Shown piece by piece: positions 32,855-41,214 of a DNA stretch of 64,000 bases. Under the pieces are notes generated by a model. The model did not search any database. It was not told the origin of the DNA and saw nothing but the letters and a program-made list of their open reading frames with translations. The position numbers were made by a program, and so were the translations under genes. This stretch comes from Sinomonas sp. R1AF57 (GTDB lineage: Bacteria; Actinomycetota; Actinomycetes; Actinomycetales; Micrococcaceae). The stretch lies in NCBI RefSeq assembly GCF_002224485.1, contig NZ_CP022463.1:1138644-1202643 (forward strand). The letters run 5' to 3'. How positions within the stretch are numbered: the first letter of the stretch is position 1; the number at the start of each line of letters is the position of its first letter.

Positions 32855-33694
32855 TCACATCTTGTCGCGGTCCGGCCGCAGGCCGTGCGAGGCGTCGAAG
32901 GCGTCCCAGATGTCCCTCTCGGCCTCGGTGGGCGCCCCGCCCCCGTCCTTGGCAGCGACCCACCATGCACCTCGGGGGCGCCCGAGCGGGAAGTCCCCGG
33001 CCGCGACGTCGACCGCCTCCTGGAGGGCCCGCTGCAGCCGTCGGGCCGACTGTTCGGGCGGCTCGCCCTCGCCGAAGGCGACCGGTGGACCGAAGTGCAC
33101 GCGGACGGGTGCCATCCAGGCGTCGCGGACCGAGCCGCGGTGCGTCCGGTTCCGCGGGCCGTGGCCGCGCGTCGTGATGCGGTGTCCGCCCCACACCCCG
33201 ACGGGGATGAGGGGAACGCCCGTGGCAAGGGCCATGCGGACGGCACCGGTGTGGCAGCGGCGCACCGTGAAGCTCCTGCTCACGCCCGCCTCGGGGAAGA
33301 GGGCGATGCTCCAGCCGGCGTCGAGGGCGCGCATCGCCGCGGACAGGCTCGCGTGGTCGGCCCCGCCCAGCACGGCCACGCCGCCGCAGGCGGTGATCGC
33401 AGCGCCGAGCAGCCGGCTCCGGTACGGCCGTGGCCCGACCAGGAAGCGCAGCCGGTCGTGCCTGTCCGCCCACCAGGCGAGGGCAACCGGCGCGAAGTCG
33501 CCGTAGCCGAAGTGGGTGACGGCGAGGACCACCTGCCCTTGGGGCACCTCAGAGAGCCCCGTGGGGATGATCCGGAGTCGGAGGGCACGGACAAGCCAGC
33601 CGGCCACGCGCCGTGCAGTGTCGTAGAGCCAGAGGTTCCCGCGCCGGGCGGCGCGGACGCCGACGCCTGCGTCAACGCCTGCGGAGCTGCTCAT
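32855..33694 (-). CDS. Lysophospholipid acyltransferase (PlsC family)
   Basis: A 279-aa enzyme that adds a fatty acyl chain to 1-acyl-glycerol-3-phosphate or a related lysolipid. The HX4D motif is His61-Asp66 in THFGYGDF. Motif III is ALFPEAGVSRSF near 162, and a proline-containing motif IV is VPLIPVGVWG. It has no clear membrane helix besides a hydrophobic N-terminal region. It starts at 33694, 6 bp after TACGCT, leaderless. It converges on the YibE/F gene. Confidence 0.88.
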   Translation of the reverse strand: MSSSAGVDAGVGVRAARRGNLWLYDTARRVAGWLVRALRLRIIPTGLSEVPQGQVVLAVTHFGYGDFAPVALAWWADRHDRLRFLVGPRPYRSRLLGAAITACGGVAVLGGADHASLSAAMRALDAGWSIALFPEAGVSRSFTVRRCHTGAVRMALATGVPLIPVGVWGGHRITTRGHGPRNRTHRGSVRDAWMAPVRVHFGPPVAFGEGEPPEQSARRLQRALQEAVDVAAGDFPLGRPRGAWWVAAKDGGGAPTEAERDIWDAFDASHGLRPDRDKM

Positions 33695-33700
33695 GGGGCT

Positions 33701-33706
33701 AGCGTA
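33701..33706 (-). promoter_or_regulatory. -10 element (TACGCT), leaderless start
   Basis: On the minus strand TACGCT lies 6 bp before the start at 33694. Confidence 0.45.
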
Positions 33707-33951
33707 GGCCCGCCCGCGCTGGCGCGGGCCGCGGGCGCCGTGGTCCTGCACAGGCGCCTGCGAGGGTGGCCTGAACAGGTTGCCGATTGGTCCTCCACAG
33801 GCAGAGGTCCGGAGGAGCCCTGGGCTGTGTTCCTCGGTGTTCCTTGGCGTTGTCCACATAGGGGCCCGAGGTGCTGCCCGCCGGCGGATCGCTGCATAGC
33901 GTCGATGGCGAGGCGCCGGCACGGCGCCCAGCAGAGCGAAGGGGAACCGGG

Positions 33952-34998
33952 ATGGGCAAGGCACAGCGGAACCGGGCAGCGCGGGCAGACGCCATGAGGA
34001 CGTCGGCCTCGGAGACGGTCCAATCCGTCGCGGGCGAGGACCTCTCGGGGCCGGACCGGTTCATCCCCGGATTCACCGGCCGGCAGGCCGACCTGCTCAG
34101 GGGACACTGCGCCGAGGCGGTACGGGCGCTGGGCTTGCGGGCGCGTGACTTCGGGAGCCATCTGGCCGTCACGGGAGGCCCCTTCCGCGGATCCGGGGCC
34201 CAGCTGGGGCTGACCTCCATCGCGCGTGCCGCAGCGCGTGTGCCCGAGGAGGCGTGGGGCGAGGTGGCGAGCAGCATCGTGGGACAGCTCGTCGGGGGCG
34301 CGCTCGAGGCGGCGCAGGCCGGAGGCGGCCGGCCCGGAAGCGGGCTCGGCTACGCAGGGAAGGCCCTGCGGGAGCGGCTGTTCCCGAGGTTCTCGGCCCC
34401 TGGACGGATCCCTGACGAGGTACTGGGGGAGGACTACACGTACGCGCGCAGGATCGCCGGGCTCCCGCTCCTCCTCGCTTTGCGCAGGGAGGAGACGTCC
34501 CTCCTGCTTGCCGACGTCCATCTGGCCAAGGCCGGCGGGCTCGAGGCAGCGTGGGAAGCTGCCGAGGCGAATCTCTTCTCCGCGGGCTTCGATGAGGTGC
34601 AGGCCTACGCCAAGGACGGCGTCACGGTTCTCCACCTCGAGGGCGACCATCCGCGCATGGCCTCCTGGCTCGCCTATCCCGACCGGCTCATGGCCGAGCT
34701 GGGCCTTGAGCCGGGCAGGCTCGGCGTCTTCTTCGGGGTTCCGGCACTGCGGATGATCACCCTCCACCTCGTGGACGAGGAAACGACGGTCGAGGGACTC
34801 GAAGGGATGCTCGGCCTCAACGCGATCCTCGGGAAGGAGGAGATCGCGCCACTGAGCGGCCACCTGTACTGGTGGCGTCCCGGCGAACAGGTCCAGGCGG
34901 CGACCTCGAACGAGGACGGCGCCCTGGCGCTGACGCTCCCGGCGAGCGTCATGCGTGCCGTCGCTGGCCCAGACGGCGACTACTGGGAGGTCGCATGA
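33952..34998 (+). CDS. Unrecognised 348-aa soluble protein
   Basis: I do not recognise this gene. No signal peptide, membrane helix or catalytic motif is visible. Residues 1-20 are basic. The middle holds Ala/Leu-rich helices, and the C-terminal half alternates strands and helices (DGVTVLHLEGDHPRMASWLA, FFGVPALRMITLHLVDEETT). Codon use is like the neighbours, so it looks native. The ATG at 33952 follows AAGGGG; a TAGCGT at about 33898 may be its -10. The 257-bp gap before it also holds TTGTCCACA, a single DnaA-box match. Confidence 0.65.
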   Translation: MGKAQRNRAARADAMRTSASETVQSVAGEDLSGPDRFIPGFTGRQADLLRGHCAEAVRALGLRARDFGSHLAVTGGPFRGSGAQLGLTSIARAAARVPEEAWGEVASSIVGQLVGGALEAAQAGGGRPGSGLGYAGKALRERLFPRFSAPGRIPDEVLGEDYTYARRIAGLPLLLALRREETSLLLADVHLAKAGGLEAAWEAAEANLFSAGFDEVQAYAKDGVTVLHLEGDHPRMASWLAYPDRLMAELGLEPGRLGVFFGVPALRMITLHLVDEETTVEGLEGMLGLNAILGKEEIAPLSGHLYWWRPGEQVQAATSNEDGALALTLPASVMRAVAGPDGDYWEVA

Positions 34999-35043
34999 TG
35001 GCGGCCTCAGGGCGGCGCGCCGCTGGAATTTGCCCCGCTTTGA

Positions 35044-35049
35044 CACAAT
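35044..35049 (+). promoter_or_regulatory. -10 element (CACAAT), leaderless dusB-dgt start
   Basis: CACAAT lies exactly 6 bp before the GTG at 35056. Confidence 0.5.
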
Positions 35050-35055
35050 AGACGG

Positions 35056-36291
35056 GTGACTGCAGTGCCAACCGCCCTTCCCTCCGCCCCTGCGGGCCCA
35101 GACCAGGCCCGTCGGGAGGCCAGCCAGGACGCCCAGCCGGTGCGCCTCGAGCTGCCGCCCCTGAGTCTCGGCAGGCTGACGATCGACACCCCGGTCGTGC
35201 TCGCGCCGATGGCCGGTATCACCAATACCGCCTTCCGGCGACTGTGCCGCGAGTACGGCGGCGGCCTGTACGTGTCCGAGATGGTCACCTCGCGTGCCCT
35301 CGTCGAGAGGCACCCGGAGTCGCTGCGCATCATCAAGCACGACGGCGACGAGCAGGTGCGCTCGGTGCAGCTGTACGGGGTGGATCCGGTCACGGTGGGG
35401 CAGGCGGTCCGGATGCTCGTCGACGAGGACCGGGCAGACCACATCGACCTCAACTTCGGCTGCCCGGTGCCCAAGGTCACCAAGCGCGGCGGCGGGTCCG
35501 CGCTTCCCTGGAAGACGGACCTCTTCACCCAGATCGTCCAGACCGCCGTGCGCGAGGCGGATCGGGGAGGGGTCCCCCTCACCATCAAGATGCGCAAGGG
35601 CATCGACGACGACCACCTGACCTACATCGAGGCCGGGAAGATTGCCCGGGACGCCGGCGTCGCCGCCGTGGCCCTCCATGGCCGGACGGCGGCCCAGTTC
35701 TATTCCGGGACAGCGGACTGGAGCGCCATCGCCCGGCTGCGCGAGGCGCTTCCGGACATCCCGGTCCTCGGCAACGGGGACATCTGGAGCGCCGAGGACG
35801 CCGTCCGGATGGTCCACGAGACGGGAGTGGACGGCGTCGTCGTCGGGCGCGGGTGCCAGGGCAGGCCGTGGCTCTTCGGCGACCTCCAGGCCGCCTTCGA
35901 GGGACGTGCCGAGCGTATCCAGCCGGGGCTGGCAGACGTGGGGGAGGCCTTCTACCGGCACGCGCAGCTCCTCGTCGAGTACTTCGAGGACGAGGGCAAG
36001 GCGCTGCGGGACATCCGCAAGCACGTCGCGTGGTACTTCAAGGGCTACGCGGTCGGAGGTGAGCTGCGGGCCCGGCTCGCCCAGGTGAACACCCTGGACG
36101 AGCTTCGTGGACTGCTCGACACCCTTGACCCTGAGGCCCCCTACCCCGGCACTGACGCCGAGGGCCCGCGGGGCCGCGCTGGGTCGCCCAAGCGCCCGGC
36201 GCTGCCCCACAGGTGGCTCGAGAGCCGCACCATGGACGACGCGCAGACCCGTGACATCGCCGCGGCGGAACTGGACGTGTCCGGTGGCTGA
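35056..36291 (+). CDS. dusB: tRNA-dihydrouridine synthase
   Basis: A 411-aa flavoenzyme that reduces uridines in the D-loop of tRNA. The TIM barrel starts with VLAPMAGITNTAFRRLCRE. The catalytic acid is Cys136 in DLNFGCPVPKV. KMRKGIDDDHLTY, LHGRTAAQFYSG and GNGDIWSAEDA are FMN and tRNA contacts. About 30 extra residues precede the barrel. It starts with GTG and is probably leaderless. dgt starts inside its 3' end. Confidence 0.95.
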   Translation: MTAVPTALPSAPAGPDQARREASQDAQPVRLELPPLSLGRLTIDTPVVLAPMAGITNTAFRRLCREYGGGLYVSEMVTSRALVERHPESLRIIKHDGDEQVRSVQLYGVDPVTVGQAVRMLVDEDRADHIDLNFGCPVPKVTKRGGGSALPWKTDLFTQIVQTAVREADRGGVPLTIKMRKGIDDDHLTYIEAGKIARDAGVAAVALHGRTAAQFYSGTADWSAIARLREALPDIPVLGNGDIWSAEDAVRMVHETGVDGVVVGRGCQGRPWLFGDLQAAFEGRAERIQPGLADVGEAFYRHAQLLVEYFEDEGKALRDIRKHVAWYFKGYAVGGELRARLAQVNTLDELRGLLDTLDPEAPYPGTDAEGPRGRAGSPKRPALPHRWLESRTMDDAQTRDIAAAELDVSGG

Positions 36292-37567
36292 GACAGTGGC
36301 CGAGGACACCCGCGGCTATTCGGTCCAGGACTCCACCCGCTGGGTCGTCGAGCCCCCGAAGAAGGGCTACCGGAGCGACTTCGAGCGGGACCGCGCGCGG
36401 GTCCTCCACTCCTCGGCGCTCCGCCGGCTCGGCGCCAAGACACAGGTCGTCGCCCCGGACACCGACGACTTCGTCCGCACCCGGCTCACGCACTCCCTCG
36501 AGGTGGCGCAGGTGGGCCGCGAACTGGGACGGGTCCTGGGCTGCGACCCGGACGTGGTCGACGCCGCGTGCCTGAGCCACGACCTAGGCCACCCACCCTT
36601 CGGTCACAACGGCGAGAGCGCCCTGAACGACATCGCCCACGCCATCGGCGGCTTCGAGGGCAACGCGCAGACACTCCGGCTCCTGACGCGGCTGGAGCCC
36701 AAGGTCCTCGATGCCGAAGGCCGGCCCGCAGGGCTCAATCTCACGCGGGCAAGCCTCGACGCCGCCTGCAAGTACCCGTGGACCGCGGTGGACGCGCCGA
36801 TCATCCACGGGCACCGGACGAGCAAGTTCGGCGCCTACGAGGACGACCTCAGGATCTTCGCCTGGGTCCGCGAGGGTGCCCCATCCGGCAGGTCATGCAT
36901 CGAGGCCCAGGTCATGGACCTCTCCGATGACATCGCCTACTCGGTGCACGATGTCGAGGACGCCATCGTCGCCGGCAAGTTCCAGCTGCGCTGGATGGAG
37001 AACCCCGACCACCGGGCCCGTGTCATCGGCTACACGCAGCAGTGGTACCTCCCGCACAGCGACCCGGCCGAGATCGACGCCGCCCTTGCCAGGCTCGAGT
37101 CCACACCGGTGTGGGTGCGCGAGGCCGACGGGTCACGCCGCTCGATGGCGGCGCTCAAGAACATGACGAGCCAGCTCATAGGTCGCTTCTGCGACAGCGC
37201 CCTGTCGCTCACGCGCGCAGCCTACGGCGAGGCCCCGCTCACGAGGTACGCGGGCGAGGTCATGGTGCCCCAGGAGACGGTCCAGGAGATCGCGGTGATG
37301 AAGGGCCTCGCGACGACGTTCGTGATGACCACGGACCACCGCCAGCCCATCTACGAGCGCCAGCGCGAGGTCCTCCACGCCCTCGTCACTGCACTGAGCG
37401 CCTCGGGCGACCGGCATCTGGAGCCGATGTTCGCGGCCGACTGGAGGGCGGCGGACGACGACGCCGCACGGCTGCGTGTCATCGTGGACCAGGTGGCCTC
37501 GCTCACCGACGGGTCGGCCCTGGCCTGGTACGAGCGGCTGGTGGGCAGCCTTCCGAGCCTCTGGTGA
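36284..37567 (+). CDS. dgt: Deoxyguanosinetriphosphate triphosphohydrolase-like protein
   Basis: A 427-aa HD-domain enzyme that removes triphosphate from dNTPs. The metal site is seen in TRLTHSLEVAQVGRELG (first His) and LSHDLGHPPFGHNGE (HD pair). A later DLSDDIAYSVHDVEDAI supplies the last metal Asp. The GTG at 36284 overlaps the dusB stop (8 bp). Placement between dusB and dnaG is common in actinobacteria and fits a dNTP-pool or replication role. Confidence 0.93.
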   Translation: MAETVAEDTRGYSVQDSTRWVVEPPKKGYRSDFERDRARVLHSSALRRLGAKTQVVAPDTDDFVRTRLTHSLEVAQVGRELGRVLGCDPDVVDAACLSHDLGHPPFGHNGESALNDIAHAIGGFEGNAQTLRLLTRLEPKVLDAEGRPAGLNLTRASLDAACKYPWTAVDAPIIHGHRTSKFGAYEDDLRIFAWVREGAPSGRSCIEAQVMDLSDDIAYSVHDVEDAIVAGKFQLRWMENPDHRARVIGYTQQWYLPHSDPAEIDAALARLESTPVWVREADGSRRSMAALKNMTSQLIGRFCDSALSLTRAAYGEAPLTRYAGEVMVPQETVQEIAVMKGLATTFVMTTDHRQPIYERQREVLHALVTALSASGDRHLEPMFAADWRAADDDAARLRVIVDQVASLTDGSALAWYERLVGSLPSLW

Positions 37568-37568
37568 C

Positions 37569-37574
37569 TAAGGT
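37569..37574 (+). promoter_or_regulatory. -10 element (TAAGGT), possible leaderless dnaG start
   Basis: TAAGGT lies 6 bp before the dnaG GTG, immediately after the dgt stop codon. It may give dnaG its own leaderless transcript in addition to read-through. Confidence 0.4.
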
Positions 37575-37580
37575 GGTCCA

Positions 37581-39479
37581 GTGGCAGGCCTGATCAAACC
37601 CGAGGACATCGCGGAAGTCCGCTCGCGCACGGACATCAGGGAGGTCGCCGAGGGATACGTGACCCTCAGGAGCGCAGGGATCGGGTCGTGGAAGGGCCTG
37701 TGCCCGTTCCACGACGAGCGCACGCCGTCCTTCCATGTGCGACCCCAGGTCGGCACGTACCACTGCTTCGGCTGCGGCGAGAGCGGCGACGTCATCAGCT
37801 TCGTCATGAAGATGGACCACACCGCGTTCGCGGAGACTGTCGAGAAGCTCGCCGCAAGGATCGGCTACGAGCTCCACTACGAGGACGGTGCCGGGCCGCG
37901 GCGGGAAGAGGTCGGTCGGCGGCAGCGGCTGCTCGACGCGCACAAGGTCGCCGCCGAGTACTTCCAGGCCCAGCTCCTGACCCCGGGTGCGGCCGCGGCG
38001 CGGCAGTTCCTCTTCGAGCGCGGCTTCGAGCGGGACGTCGCGGAGCAGTTCGGGGTCGGCTTCGCCCCCCAGGGATGGGACAGCCTGCTCAAGCACCTGC
38101 GCACGAAGGGCTTCCGTGACGAGGAGCTCAAGCTCACCGGAATGTTCTCCGAGGGCTCGCGGGGCCTGTACGACCGGTTCCGGGGACGCCTCATCTGGCC
38201 GATCCGGGACATCGCCGGAGACGTGATCGGCTTCGGAGCGCGGAGGCTGTTCGAAGACGACCAGGGCCCGAAATACCTCAACACCCCGGAGACAGCGCTC
38301 TACAAGAAGTCCCAGGTGCTGTACGGGATCGACATGGCCAAGCGGAACATCGCCAGGAAGCGCCAGTTTGTCGTCGTAGAGGGCTACACCGACGTCATGG
38401 CGTGCCATCTGGCGGGCGTGGACACCGCTGTTGCGTCCTGTGGAACGGCCTTCGGGACCGAGCACATCAAGATCGCGCGCAGGCTCCTGACCGATGACGG
38501 CACCGGAGGGGAGGTCATCTTCACCTTCGACGGTGATGAGGCCGGCCAGAAGGCTGCTCTGAAGGCCTTCGACGAGGACCAGCGCTTCGTCGCCCAGACC
38601 TATGTGGCCGTCGAGCCGCACGGCATGGACCCGTGCGACCTCCGCCAGCACCGGGGGGACGCCGCCGTCCAGCAGCTCATTGAGAGCCGTCGTCCGCTCT
38701 TCGAGTTCGCCATCCAGGCCTCGCTCCGCCGCCACAATCTCGAGACCGTCGAGGGCCGTGTCGCCGCACTGCGCGAGGCGGCCCCGGTCGTTGCGCGCAT
38801 CCGCGACCACGCCATCCGGCCCGCCTATGCCCGGGAGCTGGCCAAGTGGATCGGGGTGCCCCTCGACGACGTGACGCGCGCGGTGGCCTCCGCGGCACGC
38901 CGGCCATCGTCCGAACCGCACGGAGGCCCCGGTCCCGAGGCGGGCCGCCGCCCGGCACAGGGGGCACCTCCAGGTGAGGCGATGCCGTCGCCCGCGGCGT
39001 GGCGGCCGGATCCGCGCGACCCCGTGGCCGTCATGGAACGCCAGGCGCTCGAGGTTGTCCTCCAGCAGCCGGCCATGCTCGACGCGGCCGCGTGGGATGA
39101 GTTCGCGGCGGCCCGGTTCGTGGCACCGGCCCACGCCGCCCTGCATTCCGCCATCGCGGCAGCCGGCAGACAGGGGGAGCAGGAGGCGGTCTCGGCGTGG
39201 ATAGAACGGGTCCGCCACGAGCTGCCCGAGGGGCTCCGCCCGCTCCTGGCCGAGCTCGCCGTGACGCCGCTGCCGGCGACCACGGAGGAGTCGCTCGAGC
39301 GCTACTGCCGGGACATCCTCGCCGGGCTCGCCGAACTGCAGATCACCGCGCAGAAGGCCGAGCTGATGGGACGCCTCCAGAGGCTCGACGCCGCCGCCTC
39401 ACCTGAGGAGTTCCAGCAGCTCAACCGGAGGCTGATGGAACTCGAGCTGCGGCGCCGCGCGCTCCGCTCCCGGGACTGA
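37581..39479 (+). CDS. dnaG: DNA primase
   Basis: A 632-aa primase. The CHC2 zinc finger uses Cys41, His44, Cys62 and Cys65 (LCPFHDERTPSF, YHCFGCGESGD). The Toprim core has VVVEGYTDVMACHLAGV with its Glu and FTFDGDEAGQKA with two Asp. A Pro/Gly/Arg-rich linker near 440-470 joins the core to a C-terminal helicase-binding domain (about 475-632). Length is normal. It makes RNA primers at the replication fork. It is followed by tRNA-Asn genes. Confidence 0.97.
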   Translation: MAGLIKPEDIAEVRSRTDIREVAEGYVTLRSAGIGSWKGLCPFHDERTPSFHVRPQVGTYHCFGCGESGDVISFVMKMDHTAFAETVEKLAARIGYELHYEDGAGPRREEVGRRQRLLDAHKVAAEYFQAQLLTPGAAAARQFLFERGFERDVAEQFGVGFAPQGWDSLLKHLRTKGFRDEELKLTGMFSEGSRGLYDRFRGRLIWPIRDIAGDVIGFGARRLFEDDQGPKYLNTPETALYKKSQVLYGIDMAKRNIARKRQFVVVEGYTDVMACHLAGVDTAVASCGTAFGTEHIKIARRLLTDDGTGGEVIFTFDGDEAGQKAALKAFDEDQRFVAQTYVAVEPHGMDPCDLRQHRGDAAVQQLIESRRPLFEFAIQASLRRHNLETVEGRVAALREAAPVVARIRDHAIRPAYARELAKWIGVPLDDVTRAVASAARRPSSEPHGGPGPEAGRRPAQGAPPGEAMPSPAAWRPDPRDPVAVMERQALEVVLQQPAMLDAAAWDEFAAARFVAPAHAALHSAIAAAGRQGEQEAVSAWIERVRHELPEGLRPLLAELAVTPLPATTEESLERYCRDILAGLAELQITAQKAELMGRLQRLDAAASPEEFQQLNRRLMELELRRRALRSRD

Positions 39480-39512
39480 AGCGCCGATTTCGCCTCAGCG
39501 GCACAGCCCTGC

Positions 39513-39518
39513 TAGGGT
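39513..39518 (+). promoter_or_regulatory. -10 element (TAGGGT) of the tRNA-Asn pair
   Basis: TAGGGT lies 14 bp before the first tRNA-Asn, a normal distance for a tRNA promoter. Confidence 0.5.
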
Positions 39519-39532
39519 AGATCCCGCTGCAA

Positions 39533-39605
39533 TCCCCCGTAGCTCAATTGGCAGAGCATTCGACTGTTAATCGAAGGGTTACTGGTTCGAGTCCAGTCGG
39601 GGGAG
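39533..39605 (+). tRNA. tRNA-Asn (GTT), copy 1
   Basis: A 73-nt cloverleaf. The acceptor TCCCCCG pairs with CGGGGGA, with discriminator G. The anticodon is GTT in CGACTGTTAATCG, and the T-arm is CTGGTTCGAGTCCAG. CCA is not encoded. Confidence 0.97.
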
Positions 39606-39618
39606 CAATTGCAGCCAT

Positions 39619-39691
39619 TCCCCCGTAGCTCAATTGGCAGAGCATTCGACTGTTAATCGAAGGGTTACTGGTTCGAGTCCAGTCGGGGGAG
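39619..39691 (+). tRNA. tRNA-Asn (GTT), copy 2
   Basis: Identical in sequence to the first copy and placed 86 bp downstream, so the two form a tandem duplication transcribed together. Confidence 0.97.
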
Positions 39692-39719
39692 CTTGCCTCC
39701 CGGTCGCCCCGGAAGGCTG

Positions 39720-39743
39720 AAGGCCCCGCCACGGCGGGGCCTT
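39720..39743 (+). terminator. Intrinsic terminator of the tRNA-Asn operon
   Basis: AAGGCCCCGC and GCGGGGCCTT form a 10-bp stem with a CACG loop, followed by CGGCATTT. Confidence 0.85.
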
Positions 39744-39750
39744 CGGCATT

Positions 39751-39756
39751 TATGAT
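39751..39756 (+). promoter_or_regulatory. -10 element (TATGAT), leaderless start
   Basis: TATGAT lies 6 bp before the ATG at 39763. Confidence 0.5.
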
Positions 39757-39762
39757 GAAGCT

Positions 39763-40173
39763 ATGTCCGCGCCGTCGCGACCCCTTCCGCCCGGATGGAC
39801 CCGCTACGACGGACCGCTGCTGACCATCTGGCGGTCCAGGTACGAGGCGGTCTACGGCGAGGCGGCGGCCAACTCCTTCGCCGACGGAATGCTCGTGCGG
39901 GACCACCGCCGGCCCATCGCCCAGTGGATCAACTACGGCCTCCGTTCCGCAGTGCTCGTGGCGCCGGCGTCTCCGGCCGCCTGGCCCGTGCAGCGGTTCG
40001 CGATCTACTACGCGCCGCCCCGTGAGGGCTTCCAGACCGTCGAGACCGCCCGCCACGAGTGGATGCCCCGCGGGCCGCGTGGCTCGACGACCGACGCCGA
40101 CGCCTTCACGGGCGCGGTCGAGGCCGCCGAGCAGTTCCTCCAGGTCGAGGCGACGTTCGGTGCCCTCGGCTGA
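39763..40173 (+). CDS. Unrecognised 136-aa protein
   Basis: I do not recognise a family. It is a soluble protein with many aromatic residues (WTRYDGPLLTIWRSRYEAVY) and several His and Arg. It has no signal peptide or membrane helix. It stands alone between the tRNA terminator and the holin-like gene with a leaderless promoter. Codon use is like its neighbours. Confidence 0.7.
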   Translation: MSAPSRPLPPGWTRYDGPLLTIWRSRYEAVYGEAAANSFADGMLVRDHRRPIAQWINYGLRSAVLVAPASPAAWPVQRFAIYYAPPREGFQTVETARHEWMPRGPRGSTTDADAFTGAVEAAEQFLQVEATFGALG

Positions 40174-40325
40174 CAAGTCCCCGCACCGCCGCATCCGGCG
40201 CCGCGCGGGGTGAAACGCCCGACTGTGGCGAATGGGCCCTTCGCCCCCGCCTCTGGGGGCCCAGATGATAGTTTGGTCGAGGATTGCGCCTCACGCGTTC
40301 CGGACCGACAGGAAGGGGCCCGACG

Positions 40326-41186
40326 ATGAGTGGACGCCACAGTATGCCCGTGGACCGGCGGCCGCGGCTCGCCGCACTGCCGGATCTCGTCGGGCTTGCG
40401 GCCCGCCTTGCGCCGCGGCAGCTCAGCGACGAGATCGCGCTCGCCCGGATCGAGCTGAAGAAGAAGGGCGTCAACGCCGGCATCGGCGCCGCGCTGTTCG
40501 TCGTGGCCCTCGTCTTCCTCGGCCTGCTGGTCATCGCGCTCGTCGTCGCGGCGATCCTCGGGCTTGCCACCATCATGCCCGGATGGCTTGCAGCCCTGCT
40601 CGTGGGCGCTGCGTTCCTCGTCATTCTCGCGATCGCGGCGCTCATCGGCTTCGGCAACGTCAAGAAGGCCATGCCGCTGATGCCCGAGGACGCGATCCGC
40701 GGGCTGCGCTACGACGTCGGGATCGTGACGGAGGGGCGCACCTTCGACCCGCGGCTCCTCGACCCGACGACGATCCAGTACAAGAGGGCCCAGGCCACGA
40801 AGGAGGCCGAGAAGGCGCGCGCCAAGGCCGAGAAGGAAGCCCAGGACCGGGCCCACGGCAAGGTGCACCTCCCGCCGCCCACGGAGACCGAGCTGCGGGA
40901 CCGCCTCGACAAGCGCCGCGCGCACCTCCTGGATGTCAGGGAAGACCTCGTCAAGGAGTTCGACGTCAAGCGCCAGGCGGGCCACCTCGCCGAGGACGTC
41001 AGGGCCCGCTTCGCCTCAGGCACTTCTGCCCGCACGACGGCGAGCGGCCTCTCGGCGAAGCTGCAGGCCGGGTCCAAGGGCTCCGATGCCGCGGAGATGA
41101 TCAGAGAACGCTGGGCACCGCTCACCGTGTTCGCCGTCTCGACCACCGCCTTCGTCGTGTTCCTGCGCAAGCTGGTGAAGAGCTGA
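40326..41186 (+). CDS. Phage-holin-family (DUF1469-like) membrane protein with DUF3618-like tail
   Basis: A 286-aa protein. Residues 1-50 are a basic amphipathic region with LSDEIALARIELKKKG. Two long hydrophobic helices lie at about 55-80 and 84-108. After them come a charged coiled-coil stretch (about 150-220), a flexible part, and a last helix near the C-terminus ending FVVFLRKLVKS. Despite the name, such chromosomal proteins are not phage genes. A stress or membrane-organising role is inferred. The ATG at 40326 is preferred; 14 upstream codons are possible. Confidence 0.8.
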   Translation: MSGRHSMPVDRRPRLAALPDLVGLAARLAPRQLSDEIALARIELKKKGVNAGIGAALFVVALVFLGLLVIALVVAAILGLATIMPGWLAALLVGAAFLVILAIAALIGFGNVKKAMPLMPEDAIRGLRYDVGIVTEGRTFDPRLLDPTTIQYKRAQATKEAEKARAKAEKEAQDRAHGKVHLPPPTETELRDRLDKRRAHLLDVREDLVKEFDVKRQAGHLAEDVRARFASGTSARTTASGLSAKLQAGSKGSDAAEMIRERWAPLTVFAVSTTAFVVFLRKLVKS

Positions 41187-41214
41187 CCGGCCCAGGTCCT
41201 GTGGCGCACTCGGC

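Noticed and set aside
33850-33858. TTGTCCACA, a DnaA-box match, as a possible replication origin
   Set aside because: Only one box, with no cluster, no AT-rich region and no dnaA or dnaN nearby.
40326-41186. Phage-holin family protein as a sign of prophage
   Set aside because: No other phage gene is near; such proteins are common chromosomal membrane proteins in actinobacteria.
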